A stretch of 64,000 nt of DNA, taken from Cryptomeria japonica. Taxonomy: Eukaryota; Streptophyta; Pinopsida; Cupressales; Cupressaceae. Where the stretch lies: NCBI RefSeq assembly GCF_030272615.1, contig NC_081411.1, forward strand, positions 185,116,449 to 185,180,448. Direction: 5' to 3'. Positions 1-12,095 of this stretch are shown here, in pieces (the first letter of the stretch is position 1; every line of letters begins with the position of its first letter). The notes under the pieces were generated by a model that was not told where the DNA came from, ran no database searches, and saw only the letters and a list, made by a program, of their open reading frames with translations. The position numbers and the translations under genes were made by a program.

Positions 1-386
1 TTTCCAACCAGATGAATTCTCCATGCACTCTTCTCAAAACATATCTGACAATTTTATCCTCAATTTTGGGAATATCCAAAATGTTAGTAAACCCTAGATC
101 CTCAATATACTTGTACTAGGACAATCTTTCTAGAATCTCCCATTAACTCACTCATATACATGCTCTTAATATCAATGGTTCCCAAATCCTCAATATGACA
201 GTTAATGTAAGCTCTAACATCTTCAACATATACAACTCCTTCCGAGATACGGGAAAAGGTGCCAACCAAATCATCCAAGGTGGCTATATGTAGACATCAT
301 TTGAAAGTTGACCTAGGACGGTCCTTGACCTCAACAACAATAGGATTTGTAATAAAAGTTGGTGCAAAGGATGATATTGCTTCCAC
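1..386 (-). pseudogene. Family X ORF2, N-terminal fragment, function unknown
   Basis: Reading minus from 386, the fragment aligns with the beginning of the family Y ORF2. The best block is at 240-181, which reads GVVYVEDVRAYINCHIEDLG. It corresponds to the Y segment RVIVEEDISAYIDCKLEELG at about 59969-60028. The expected start codon is GTG here where Y has ATG. Stops and probable frameshifts follow near position 120. The position after gag and a spacer of about 340 bases is the same as in Y. No known domain is recognised. It is a pseudogene and continues outside the window. Confidence 0.6.
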
Positions 387-728
387 AATGAAAGATAAAT
401 ACCTATGAAATAGTTGTCAGTGAAAACCCTAAGAACTCTTCTAATCGCTAGTGAAATTGCTCAAGAAGATATCAATCGCACTCATTGTGAATCACTCCAA
501 ATCACTCTAAATGCAAAGTGATTAGAAATGAAGTGGATTCAACCTTTTATCCTCCAAGAAACCCTAATTTGTCACTAATATGAATGACTTCTAGTGAAAG
601 ATATTGGATCTTGGTCAAACATCTCCATGTCGGATAAGGATTTCCAATGTCTAGAACATCTTCCAGAACCTCTTCCCAAGCCATAAGTATTATTGTCATG
701 AATTTTTCCTACCCCTAAGGCATCTGCC
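387..728 (-). other. Spacer between gag and ORF2 in family X copy 1
   Basis: Non-coding stretch. It contains GATAAAAGG on the minus strand (about 557-549), a TATA-like motif in the same relative place as TTTAAAAGG at about 59611 in family Y. It also contains the sequence orthologous to the site where family Y inserted in the second X copy (GAAGA at 663-659 followed by TGTTCTAG). Confidence 0.4.
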
Positions 729-1900
729 TCAGTTACCAGATGAGCTTCCCACCGGTGCAGGAGCAACCTCCTCTATCGGTTGAGTAACCAAACCATTTCC
801 ATCAACAAATCGATCATCTGACTTCCTGACCCATTTCTTGATATGATCTTGTTGAATTTCCTTTACCTTCTCTTTTCCTTTATCATTTGATCCATCATTG
901 TTAACCGGTGGATTTATGCTTCTATAAAACTTAGCCATGTGTCCAACCATGTTGCATGCATAGCATGTGACATTGTTCTTTTGAATTTCTTCGCTAAAAC
1001 TAGTATAATTTCTTGACTTGCACTGACTAGCCATTTGTCCAAATTTTCCACATGCATAATATTTAACATTCATTCTGCAATATTTTCTCTTATGACCATA
1101 CTTATTGCATTTAGAACATTGACTGAGAGAATAATTATAATTTCTATTTGATCTATTTCTACATTACCTAGCCATGTGACCAAATTTATTACAAACAAAG
1201 CATCTACCATTTAATTTGTAATCATTCAGCTACCTTATTGATGTCTTCTTCTTTTGATCTTCATTTGCAGTACCAGAGCTCTAACCTTGTTCAAATCCAA
1301 GTCCACTAGAATCTCCATTATGTCCTTGACTTTTCAATAATTCATCAAGCTATGCCAAACTAACCTTGAATTTGTCCTTGTACTCACTTGCAACAGTCAG
1401 ATCATCTCTCAGAATTATCATTTGTCTCTCAAGTTCTTGTTGATTACTTTGGGATTGCACTAAATATTTTCACAACATATTATTTTCATGAACCAACTAG
1501 GTGCATTCTTCAAATTTGTCTTTAAGAGATATAGCAAGATTTTTTTCCTTCTTCTTCTGGCCTTCAATATCCTTTGACATCCTCATAGTTAAGGCTTGCA
1601 TTTCACTCCTCGTGACCATGTTCTCCTGACTTAGCTTCTGACATTTTTCATTAAGGCAATCCTTCTCTTCATTATCCTTATTTTGCAGTAGTTCCTTCCT
1701 CCTAGCTTGAACAGAGGGCAACCTCTCCTATAGGATAAGAATGAATTCCTGAAAGAATTCAATTCATCTTGTAACTTCAAGATCTTCATCCTTTCAGCAT
1801 CATAATCTTAAAGTGCTACCTCAAGTTGCTTCTCCAAACTCATATCCATGGATTCTAGATTTAGGATCTTCATCAAGTTGTTAAACTTCCTTTGAGGTAC
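729..1900 (-). pseudogene. Family X gag pseudogene, coiled coil plus four zinc knuckles
   Basis: Decayed gag-like nucleocapsid gene that would bind element RNA in the particle. The N-terminal half (about 1880-1400) is charged and heptad-like, for example in 1721-1497, suggesting a coiled coil. The C-terminal half has four CCHC knuckles in a row: CFVCNKFGHMAR-stop-C (about 1205), CSKCNKYGHKRKYC (about 1120), YYACGKFGQMASQC (first Cys lost) and CYACNMVGHMAKFY (last Cys lost). Stop codons interrupt it and the expected ATG at 1900-1898 reads GTA. The frame ends with TGA at 731-729. It aligns throughout with the copy at 55727-56893. The family's gag is unlike the UBN2-type gag of Copia-1 and Copia-2. 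Confidence 0.8.
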
Positions 1901-1902
1901 AA

Positions 1903-1915
1903 GGCTCTGATACCA
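1903..1915 (-). other. Primer binding site, initiator Met tRNA type
   Basis: On the minus strand this reads TGGTATCAGAGCC, the usual complement of the 3' end of plant initiator methionine tRNA. It sits two bases inside the LTR end, as in many Copia elements. Confidence 0.9.
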
Positions 1916-1917
1916 AT

Positions 1918-2829
1918 TGTTGGAATCAAAGAACACTAAGAGGGGGGGTGAATCAGTGTTCTACCAGAATGGATCAATTTTAACCTTATTAAAACATGCA
2001 TTCACCAATCGGTATACCGGTACATATAGAATTGAAATAATTATAGAAATCAATAATCCAATCACATAAATGATTACAATAACATAGAGAATTATATATG
2101 GAAAACCTCAAACAAGAAAAACCACAATGGGATTTGTGACCCACAATATCAATCCATTGGCCATATGAAAAGATATTTTAAAATATAGGGGCCTGCACTT
2201 GTAGGAAGGCTTATAGTGTAGAGCACACTACTCATCACAAAAAGAGTCTCACTGACTACATACAAATCTAGACTACAATTCGGAGAAATGAATGAACTGC
2301 AATTACAGCATCTTCTATGCTTGAATACAATTCTAGTTAAGCTCTGTCTGTTCCAGTCCAGAAACCCTAAACCCTTATCAGAATAACCTTTTACATAATT
2401 TTCCCATTACAATTATCTCTCTCTCACTCATATTACATCTCGTATATGTCATATTACAAAATTATCTAATCAACTGACCTATATACCCTTACAATATTTC
2501 ATGCCTTATGTCGGCTTACATAGATAATTAAAAAATGAATATACATGTCGGTTCAATTACATATATACATAAATATCAAAATCAATTGCTGATTATTGGA
2601 TCACCCAAAATGATGTCAGCCTCCAATATCGATAACCTGATGAAGTCATGTTGGCATGCTATGCCGATACTCAAAGAATTCCTCCTACCAGTGATGATAC
2701 CTGCTAGTGCTGGTGTCAGTGCTGGTGAAGTGTCTATCGATAAATAACCAAACCAAAATATGAAGTCGAAACATGTTGCCATCAATGACAACATATTGAA
2801 ACCAATCAAATGAGTGTCAATTGCCAACA
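1918..2829 (-). repeat. 5' LTR of family X copy 1
   Basis: A 912-base LTR starting TGTTGGCAATTGACACTCA and ending GATTCCAACA on the minus strand. It aligns along its length with the LTR at 54789-55709. It carries the CACCCCCCCTCTTAG stretch just before its end and the TTTTTC...GGTTTTCCA block typical of the R-U5 part of plant Copia LTRs (around 2095-2140). Confidence 0.88.
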
Positions 2830-3056
2830 ACTCCTACCTATTCTTTCATTTCATTAAGCCACATATCATCATTGTATTCTCTCTTGTCTCTTAGCCTTTC
2901 CTTTATAACCAAGCTCATCTAAATTGTATGTAATTTTTCTTGATGATCTAATTGATCAATATTTTCATCTTGATAGAATACAGTTTATTCCTATCAATAT
3001 TTTGTCTCTCTATTTTGTACTTTTCATTCAGCTCTTGATCTTTGAAAAAACTCACA
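2830..3056. other. Unassigned AT-rich sequence
   Basis: Lies between the family X LTR and the recognisable part of the Gypsy-1 5' LTR. It does not match the corresponding upstream part of the Gypsy-1 3' LTR (27500-28398), so the Gypsy-1 5' LTR is truncated or rearranged here. No coding signal seen. Confidence 0.5.
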
Positions 3057-3687
3057 ATAACTTTCAATCCTAACCCTTGTTTAGGTTATTCAATCTCAAC
3101 CATCTATTTCTCTATTTTCTCTATAAGTAGAGCCAATTTATTCAATCTATGAGATCAATCCACTTTATGCATCCTTATTATAGTTATTTTTCAAGGTTAC
3201 CAAGGATCTCTCATTGTGCCTCTCTCAAGAATTTAGCCCATCCTAATTGCATCATGTTTAGATTATATCATGTTTTAGAGTAATCATTTAGCTTAATTGA
3301 ATATCATTTTCATAGCATTTTCATCCTCATCTTAACTTAATTAGATCATTTAATCCTTCAATTTGGAAACACACCTCCAATTTGCATATCATCTTCATAT
3401 TAATAGTTTTGATCATCCAGTCAACTAGGATCTTAGTTGCATCCATTTAGATTCTAGTTCATCTTTCAAATTTTGTTCTTTAGGTTTTCATCTTAAAGAT
3501 AAAGTGCTCTTCCAAGTGAGGGGCACATTGAATCTTAAGGATCCTTGGAGATAAAGGAGAATGAGATGATTTTGAGAGGTTAAGATTAACTAACGTGTTT
3601 TGTTGATTTTGATCTCTAATGCAATGTCCCATTGGTTTGTTTGTGTTGTATGTGTCTCTTGTGTAGGTGCAAAGATCTAAGCATACA
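3057..3687 (+). repeat. Gypsy-1 5' LTR, 3' portion only
   Basis: About 630 bases that align with 28399-29012, the end of the Gypsy-1 3' LTR, at roughly 90 percent by eye. Both end in ...CATACA. Upstream of 3057 the match stops, so the 5' part of this LTR is missing. Confidence 0.85.
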
Positions 3688-3712
3688 TTTTTAGCACCCA
3701 CTATGGGGCTAG
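3688..3712 (+). other. Gypsy-1 primer-binding-site region (decayed)
   Basis: Reads TTTTTAGCACCCACTATGG followed by GGCTAGA, directly after the LTR end. It resembles the TTTGGCGCCCACCGTGGGGC start common in plant Tat/Ogre-type elements if several C-to-T and G-to-A changes are allowed. The tRNA used cannot be named with certainty. Confidence 0.5.
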
Positions 3713-6700
3713 ACCCCTGATTTTGGGTGAACTCACAATACTGGTTCTCACTTTTTGACCAAATTTGACACTTAGATGAACATTTTGAAAAAAATATTCA
3801 CTTTCTAACACCTATAACTTTTAAACCATTAATAATTTGGAGATGATGTGTAGTAGTTATTTGTAACACTTTGTTTGTAGATTCTAAATATATTTTTTTT
3901 GAATAAAATTTTATTGATTTTTCCATCTCCCTCATAAGTAGTTTTTAATAGAAAACAACATTTTTTAAGAGTGATGTGCACCCAAAATGAATAAATTTTT
4001 TTCTATAAATGATAAAAACTTAATTCTTTTGAATATTGGTTTGTAACATCTATACCCAAGGTATGTAGTTTGTTTGATAGTGATATGTTGAATATTTTTC
4101 ATTTTATTATGTTTTGAAGTTTGACTAATTATAATTTAGATATAGGTGTATGTTTGAACACATATCTTGTTCTATATGTATCAAAATTCAATTTTTTTTT
4201 TTATTAGAAAGAAGACATCAATACCAAGTGTATAGATATTTTTCACAATTTTTTTGAATTAGTTTACTATTTTTCCCAATGCATTGAACAAAGAAGATCA
4301 TGTTCGGTGAAAAATCTACATTCATAAGAAATAAAATAAAAATATATTAATGAAATTAAATATATTAAAAATTATACTATTTGGAAAGCTTATAATAACA
4401 ACTAAATACTTTTTTAAAAAAAACTTCTAAATTATTTCATTTGACCTCCCAAAAGCTAATGTAAAATTGGGTTTTTATCAGTATTTGATAGATGCAAAGG
4501 AGACTCCATTGCAAGTATGATTTAGAAGTAGAGAGGTCTATCCAAGAAATTTTTATCTAAGAGCCTTTGATCTAACTCTCTTCAATTAATTACTTCAAAT
4601 GGGATCTCTTCAAAATTTAATCATTATATTTTCTAAAAAATGTTCAATTTCAACAAAAATCAGGATGTACCAAAAAGTGGGAACCAACATTGTTAGTTCA
4701 CCCTTTTATCAAAATTTTAACATTTTTGTGTAGGTCTGGCCCAAAAATTTCAAGACTCTTTTAGCGCATACGTTGTATGCTTTAGCATATTTTCTCTTTG
4801 TTCTAGCACATTTGCAGTACAAAGTAGTGCATACATTATATGTTTTAGTGCATTTGTCTATATGTGTTGTTTTGGGTATCTGACAGTTTAGTGCATTTAC
4901 ATAATCTTTTAGCATGTTTGCACTACGATTTAGCGCATTTGTAGTACGATCTAGTGCATTTGCCTTCTATTTTAGCGCATTTATTATGATAGAAAATTAA
5001 GCTTGTCTAGCCCACCTAGTGATTAAGATTTTCACTAACTCTCTTTTTGCAGGTTTCTAACAAATTCTTGCAGGTTGGAGGAGTTTAAGTTAGTATTTTG
5101 TTTTCATTCTATCTTTTTTTCAAAGTTGGATAAAAAGAACTCACATTTCCATTTTGGTAAAAATAACTTCACACTTCATTTTGGTATTCTTAAAATAAAT
5201 CACACTTCAATTTTTTGTCTTAAAAAGAACCTTACTTGCAAGGGTTAAAAAGATTCACAAAATCAAACCTTCATTTTCTTGCAAGTTAGGAACAAAAACA
5301 AAAAATTTCATTCGAGCTTAAAAAGAAATCTTTTATTTTTTGCAAAGGTAAAATTCAAAATCAACATCTTTATTTTCAAGATTGAAAAGAACAATCAACT
5401 TGTCCCAATTGCAAAGTGATTTAGTTTATTGCAATGATTTTCATTTTGTTGACCAAGATTTCCAATTCCTAGTTTAGAAAATCATTGCTATGAGGAACTA
5501 AAAGGAACACCATGTTTGATTGGAGTAACATCTCCAATTAGGATTTAAAAACAAAATATCATTTCTTTGAAGGCTAAAAAAAACATTGTATGCTTTGTCT
5601 TGAGTGGTAGGTATATGATCTCCCCTTACTTTGATTACCAAAAAGCCAAACCCACTCTTTTCATTCTTTACTTACTTTCAAGCATTTAGAACCCTTAGAG
5701 GGTTTGCCTTCCTGAAGCCTTGAGGGGCTAGTGAGAAGGGTATGGCCCAAGTGGGCAATGACTTTATTGTAAGTTTACCAACCAGCTATAATCAAATGTG
5801 GAGGCTAATGAAAATCCCCTCCAATGCAAGTGTGTATTTGATAGCCTTCCCCTAGTATCCTTGTGATGTGAAAAGACTTTGTTCTAAAGGTTGGGAATCC
5901 TCTTAATTATTTATCATTTGTTGCACCAAAAGGAATCCTTACTACGAACCATAGAAGTAGAAACTTTGAGCCAAATCAGTTGCCATACATTGGTAAAATC
6001 ATAGTGCAAGGGTGGGGAAGAATCTACCCCAAACTTACTCACCATACATCTCCCAACATAACTACTCAATTGAGGAGAAATTCTCTTTGGGTTAATTTTT
6101 GGACAAAGGCAAAAAAATAGGCACCCTCTAGGGGGTGACACGGTTATTTGAGTTGACGGAGTATCGAGTGTGGTCTATGATATTGTCAATGACCCTTGAA
6201 TAAAGATTCTACTTGGTGTGTCTTGTTTGTATCAAAACTTGTGAAAACATCAAGGATTTGAACACATCCTCAAAAGAACATACACTTAATGTTTAGCATT
6301 AGGATAACCATTGTCTTCATGTGTGCTATGTAATCTAGTCATAAATGCTTAAATATCTTGCAAAAATATCCAACAATCAAGCTAAAAAATTAGTTCAAAA
6401 CAAAGAGAAATCATAAGTGGAAGATATTTTCAAATCCAAAAAGGCACCTTGGAGGTGGCTATCAACTTATCAACTATCTTAGGCAAGACTTTCATCCAAC
6501 AAAATTAGGGGAGTATCAAACCAAGTCATCGAGAGTTATCATCCAACTATCTCAGCAAAAAATACCTAGCTAGGTACTCAAGTTAGTAAAATAAAGTTTT
6601 TCATATCAAGAGACTTTATCCATATCATTTTACATATGTTGTCATAGGAGCCTATCAAAAAAACCCTCTATTCAACTTAGTAAGATTGAGTATCAAAATG

Positions 6701-7051
6701 AAGTATCCATATCAACCAACCATATCAACTTTTTGATCATTTGTATGACCACTTCACATATTTTGAGAAGAAGTCATCATCAAAAGACTAAGTTGAAGAA
6801 GAGACAACCTAGTCCTAAGGAGGTTACCAAGAGGAGAAATTTTCTCTATATCAATCATCAACTCTTTGTGTCACACTGTATCTTCTTGTGTCATATGTGA
6901 TTATACCTTCAAGAAAAATCTAATGAATTTTATGAAGAGCCTTTGAGAAGTAGGGCTTATACTCAAAAGGAAGCATTTAACCAACTCCTCAACAAAGGGA
7001 GAAAATCAATTCCACCTTCTTTCCAAAAATTTGCATCACCTGTAACGAAGC
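3713..7051 (+). other. Gypsy-1 untranslated leader
   Basis: About 3.3 kb without a convincing gene between the primer site and gag. It holds a run of TTTAGCGCATTTG-like motifs at about 4755-4985, then a splice-acceptor-like CTCTCTTTTTGCAG at about 5040-5052. Short open frames here (for example 4709-4915 minus) have no recognisable product. Confidence 0.55.
4755..4985 (+). repeat. Degenerate TTTAGCGCATTTG motif array
   Basis: About eight to ten copies of a 12-13 base motif (TTTAGCGCATTTG and variants such as TTTAGTGCATTTG or TCTAGCACATTTG), spaced about 20-35 bases. The reverse complement (AAATGCGCTAAA and variants) occurs at about 26585-26760 in the same element. Confidence 0.6.
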
Positions 7052-9031
7052 ATGAACCGAACCACCAAATCCACCAAGAACCTCGATAGAAGAGGAGGAA
7101 TTCACTATTGTGGAAATATATTGATGCCCACTGGTACTCGATCTCGAAAAGGAAAAGATTTGGATCCACAACTAGAATCAAGCATAGATCATAGGGAGTC
7201 CAACCCTTTTGACGAATACGCAAATATGGAGGAAGAGGAGATCATCAGGGAACTTGTCCAACAATGCCAACAAAGTGCCACCTTCCAAAAGCTCATGGAA
7301 AGGATTATAGAAGAGGATAAACAAAAATACCTCCTCATGCTAAATAGTAAAGGATTCAGGATTCTTGAGGATTATGACATGTAAAATTTGAGGAATACCA
7401 ATGAAAGGATCCTAAGGACAAGGACTAGGACCTACACATATAATACTCAAGATCAAGAGCATTTGATAGGAGAGGACATGCATGAACAAGACAACACCGG
7501 CAACTGAGATGATACACATAATTATGACAATGTTAGTGAACAAGGAGATTCCCATAATTGAAGGTCCAATGAAGAAAATGTTCCCTTAGCCCACATCACC
7601 CAACATCTCCAAGCACTCCAACGATAAATGCAGGATATGCAACAAGGGTCTACGATGAGGTATTATTTAGAGGACATTTATCCTTATCCTTTTGATAGAA
7701 GGATAAATATAATACCATTCCCAAAAATTCAGATGTACCATAGTATGATAAGTACAATGGTAAGTGATCCCCATGATCACGTCAGGGAATTCTGCACTAT
7801 GAGCTTGAAGTTTTCTCATTACGATACATACATGATGAGGCTATTCCCAAGAAGTTTGGGAGGAAAAAAAATGGAGTGGTTGTCAAAGCTCACATCTCCT
7901 ATCAGATCATTCGATGAGTTGGTGAATAAATTTGGTACACAATACTCTTATAATATCCAACATGAGGTCACCATGCTTGACATATGCAATACGAAGCAAA
8001 TGAACAATGAAATATTCATGGTGTTCTTACAATGATGTAGGCACATGGTTTCAAGGTATACACGTGATTTACCTAAAAAATAAAAAATGGAAATATTCAT
8101 AGACAATTTAAATGATGAAATGAGTTATCAACTCAAACTATAATGTCTACCTAATTTCCAAAAAATAATCGAGAATGGCATCCAAGTAGAGGAAACCTCC
8201 ATCAAGAAAGGGACCTTGAATTTCTCCAAAGAATGTGTTAATTCATCCAACAATAACACCTATAGCAATCAATATAACAACAACTCAAACAAGTCCAAGT
8301 TTTGGACTAGAAACAAAAATGTTGTTAATGATGGTGTAGTCGATGCCAACAATTTAAAGTATAAGCAACCAGTGTTGAATTTATCATGTAACACACCATC
8401 CAACAATAATTAAAGAAGTGCCAATCAAGGCACTAACAACTATCAACGTACCAACAACCAAGGGAACAACAACAACAATCAAGGGAGTAACACCAACACT
8501 CCATCTCCCCAATATCGAAAAACCTATACACCATTGGGAAAAACCATAGAATTTCAAGAACATTTGGCAAGCAAACTCATCACATTGCCAGTCATAAGCA
8601 ATTTTCAACCCCAAGTCAAACCACCATTGTGGAATGACTCGCATTACTGTGATTATCATCGAACCAAGGGGCATAGAACAAATGATTGCATGAGGTTGAA
8701 AAACCTAGTTCAAGATATGATAGACAAGGTAGACATAACAATCAATGTTCATAAAACCAATGGTGATCACGAGGCATTCAAAAATCCTCTTCCTAATTAT
8801 GACAAGGGAGGAACATCAACATCGAATAACAACAAAGGAGCCCACATCAACTACATAAATGACAATGTCATCATTCACATATCGGCATATGACAATCAAG
8901 TGAATGTCATAAAAATCAAGGAGAAACAAGAACATGCACTGGTGAATGTGACAAAAAGGGCCCAAAATATGTCTCTAAAGGGAGCATATCTAAAGAAACA
9001 ACTATCCCCAAGACTCAATATAGCTTGGTAG
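7052..9031 (+). pseudogene. Gypsy-1 gag pseudogene
   Basis: Capsid/nucleocapsid gene. One frame runs from ATG 7052 with in-frame stops (about 7382, 7505, 7559, 7625, 8033 and others) to 9031. The capsid part lies around 7660-8110, with the gag-typical EFCTMSLKFSHYDTYMM and KMEWLSKL segments. An Asn-rich low-complexity linker spans about 8215-8520. A zinc finger CDYHRTKGHRTNDC (CX2HX4HX4C) lies at about 8648-8690. This finger variant is familiar from plant Tat/Athila-type elements. Several segments between stops remain open for 80-165 codons, so decay is mostly point mutation. The downstream protease is in another frame, reached by a natural shift or a later indel between 9031 and 9169. Confidence 0.8.
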
Positions 9032-9168
9032 ATCAATTGCAAAGGATTCCTACCCAGATATCAATATTAGAGTTGCTCAAACTCTCACCAAAACAGAAGG
9101 ATATCTTAGAGTGAACTCTTGTAGAAACTATAGTTCCAAATGACCTGGATATCGATGGATTCCAATCC

Positions 9169-10140
9169 ATGGTAGTGCATATGACGGTGCCACATAACAT
9201 ATCATTTTCAGAGGATGATGATGTCTCTTTGAGTTATCCACACAACACCCTACTCAATATCGAAGTCCTAGTTTATGAACATCGCGTGAAAAGAGTGCTA
9301 ATAGATGGAGGAGTTGGTCTAAATATATGTACCTTAAAGCTTATTTGTGCATTGGACTTCTCTAAGCAAGATATTGATCCCAAAAAGATCACTATCAAAG
9401 CCTATGATGATGAAGAAAGGTCGTTCAAAGGAATAGTGGTGTTACCCATTCAAGTAGGACCTATGCAAAAAAACACAATTTGCCAAGTCTTGGACATAGA
9501 CTTGACATATATCATACTCTTGGGTTGTCCGCGGACTCATGAAATGCAATCAGTACCTTCCATGTATCATCAATGTCTCAAGTTCCCTTACAACGGACAA
9601 GAGATTTCAATATCAGTAGACACTAACCCCTTTCAATATTGTAACACTATGGGGGCAACTCAAAATGTTCTAGTGCCACACAACAGGGAAACCCAAGCTT
9701 CCTCATCATCAAATCAAGAAAAACTAAAGTCTTTACCCATAAAATTTGAGAAGAAGATGAAGGTAAAGGAACAAGGCATGGGGGAGTACTCTTTTGAACC
9801 CCTATGTCTATCAAAATTACCCATATCGCCAAGATCCCATGGACAACCTTCAACATCAAGTCACCAAGAAGCACAACCCATTAAAAAGTTTGATGGAAAA
9901 TTTATCCAAATTGGCACACTTGCAAAAGATAAGGATATCTTCAACTGGCTATACAAGGATGAGGAAGAAATAAGAGTCATTTCTCTAAGAGTTGTCATCC
10001 CCGCATAACAATATGGTAATGGGTTCAAAATCATGCAACAAATGGGGTACAAAGAAAAAGGAACTATTAGAAAATGTAAAGAGAGAATTACAAAACTGAT
10101 CCAACCTCATTCACAACTTCCAAAAGATAAATCAGGACTA
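9169..10140 (+). pseudogene. Gypsy-1 aspartic protease and G-patch region
   Basis: Retropepsin-like segment of pol. The active-site motif is VLIDGGVGLNICTL (about 9295-9336). These plant elements usually carry DGG rather than DTG, so this is not itself a loss. The second conserved block is IILLGCPRTHEM (about 9511-9546). A stop (TAA 10006) is followed in the same frame by NGFKIMQQMGYKEKG, a G-patch-like motif at about 10018-10062, an RNA-binding module found after protease in Tat-type Gypsy. Protease would cut the polyprotein inside particles. Confidence 0.75.
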
Positions 10141-12095
10141 GGGTATGGCCAACATATCGAACCGGTACAAAAATGAAATCACCAAAATCCTTGAAGGAAA
10201 AGAAATGGAAGATATAATGAGGAATCATGGCAAGAGGTGATACACCAAGAAGCTAAGAAGATAAACAAATAACAAGAGGGTGAATAATATCAAAAACAAC
10301 AAGAGGAGCTTGCTATTCAAAGAGAGGAAGCTTCTTACAAATGGATACACCATGTAACAGGACCTGATCAAGCCAAATCTAAGCCACAACATGAAGAGGA
10401 ACCTTCCATTCAAAGGGAGGAGACTTTTTATGAAAACACCCAAAGAGTACAAGCAAGCATAGAACCTAAATCAACACAAGCCACAAAACTTGTATCAATT
10501 ATTAGTGACCTCTTCTTGCCATATAATATTCCTGATAGATTCAGTTGGGTAACTTGGACAACAATTTTGAAACAGACTCCAATGAGTATGAATGGGATAC
10601 TTATTTTGATATTATTGAATATATTGAGGTGGATACAATCTATACATATATACCCATACCTTTTAAAGGACAAGGTTTGAGGCCTAGATCATTTGAATTT
10701 GGACCACTACATATCTATGAGGCTAGTGAGAACGAGCATCATCAATACGAAAGAGGCAATATCAAAGAGAGTACCATACAAAACCTTGCTACCATCATAG
10801 ACTTTGTTACATCTAATGACAACTACGATAATCTCTCCATCATGACTCTTACAGCGGAAGACCTTGACCCACCAAATGATTCCCTACCACTTATATATCC
10901 TAAACGTATAGGCTGGGAACCAATTGAATAGATTGAAATACCAACCTTTCAAAATGATGATGCCATTATCCAATACCTTTGATCAGTCAACCCGGGAACA
11001 TACTCCACTAATGAATTCCATAACAATGTCTACAATCAAGAGAGTGCCAAGTTTTTTAGTCACAAAATGAACAAAAGAAAAAAATTATTTAATGCTGAAA
11101 ACCATTTAATGGTAGTATTAGATCGTTAAAAAGTAAAAACACAGGACGTATCCAATGGTGAAAACATCTTTGAGGTGCCAGAGGATGAGAGACTTGGCAC
11201 TCTTCTTGAACATTACTACGAAAGATCTCCAATTTTGATTGAGACAACTCAATCAATCAATATCAACACTGAAACAACAACAAGAACCATACATCTGGCA
11301 TAATCATCAACGGAACAAGAAAGATGAGACTTTATCAAATTATTCAAGGAGAAGAAAATCAATTTTTCTTGGTCTTATAGAGATATGTTAGGTGTTGATC
11401 TGGATATCATCATGCATCATTTATCTATAACTCCTGGAGCTAAACTTGTCAAACAAAAATTGAGAAAGATGAACTCACATGTCGCCATATTGGTTAAAGA
11501 AGAGCTGAAGAAGTTACTAGATGTAGGATTCATCCAACCTATAGATTATGCCAAATGGATCTCTAAAATTGTGCATGTTTCTAAATGAGATAAAAGCATC
11601 AAGATTTGTATAGACTTTAGGGACCTCAACAAGGCCTGTCTAAAAGATCATTTTCCTTTACCAAGAATCGATACAATTGGGGATCTCATGGCAGGGCATG
11701 CAATGCTATCACTCATGGAAGGTTTTTTAGACTACAACCAAATCAAGATAGCTCTAGAGGATCAAGATAAAACAACATTCACATGTCCATGGGGTACATA
11801 CTATTGGAATGTCATGCCTTTTGGTTTGAAAAATGTTGGTGCAACCTATCAAAGAGTAATGACAACAATCTTCCATGACATGATCCATACTTTTATGGAG
11901 AATTATGTAGATGACTTTCTAACCAAATCATTCACAAGAGCAGGACACCTAGACATTCTTGATAAAATATTTCAGAGACTAGAACAATTCAATGTCAGAT
12001 TAAACCCTAAAAAGTGTGTTTTTGGGGTCAAATCTGAAAAAATCTTGGGCTACATTATATCCAAAAAAAGGCATTGAGGTAGATCCCACAAAGTT
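10141..12095 (+). pseudogene. Gypsy-1 linker and reverse transcriptase
   Basis: Acidic linker (open at 10545-10931, ending in GWEPIE) leads into RT at about 11340-12095 in the same frame. Visible RT blocks: KQKLRKM and EELKKLLDVGFIQP (about 11445-11540), ICIDFRDLNKAC (11600-11640), HFPLPRIDTI, FTCPWGTYYWNVMPFGLKN (11780-11835), and the catalytic box YVDD at 11904-11915, intact. The stop TGA at about 11586 breaks it. It ends after GYIISKKRHGIEVDPTK (a one-base shift lies near 12075). Normal palm/thumb and RNase H sequence should follow but is replaced by an LTR-like sequence. Confidence 0.85.

Larger units (their letters stand above)
1..2829 (-). mobile_element. Family X LTR element copy 1 (partial, 5' end)
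   Basis: This is the 5' part of a minus-strand LTR element; the rest lies left of the window. Reading leftward it has an LTR (2829-1918), a 13-base primer site matching initiator Met tRNA, a gag pseudogene with four zinc knuckles, a spacer, and the beginning of a second ORF related to ORF2 of family Y (59866-63153). No protease, integrase or RT is visible in the part present. A second copy of the same family in opposite orientation starts at 54789, and its LTR and gag align with this one. Boundaries come from TG...CA LTR ends and from the comparison of the two copies. Confidence 0.85.

Noticed and set aside
2535..2830. Open frames on both strands within the family X LTR
   Set aside because: LTR sequence with no protein match and not conserved as a frame in the second copy.
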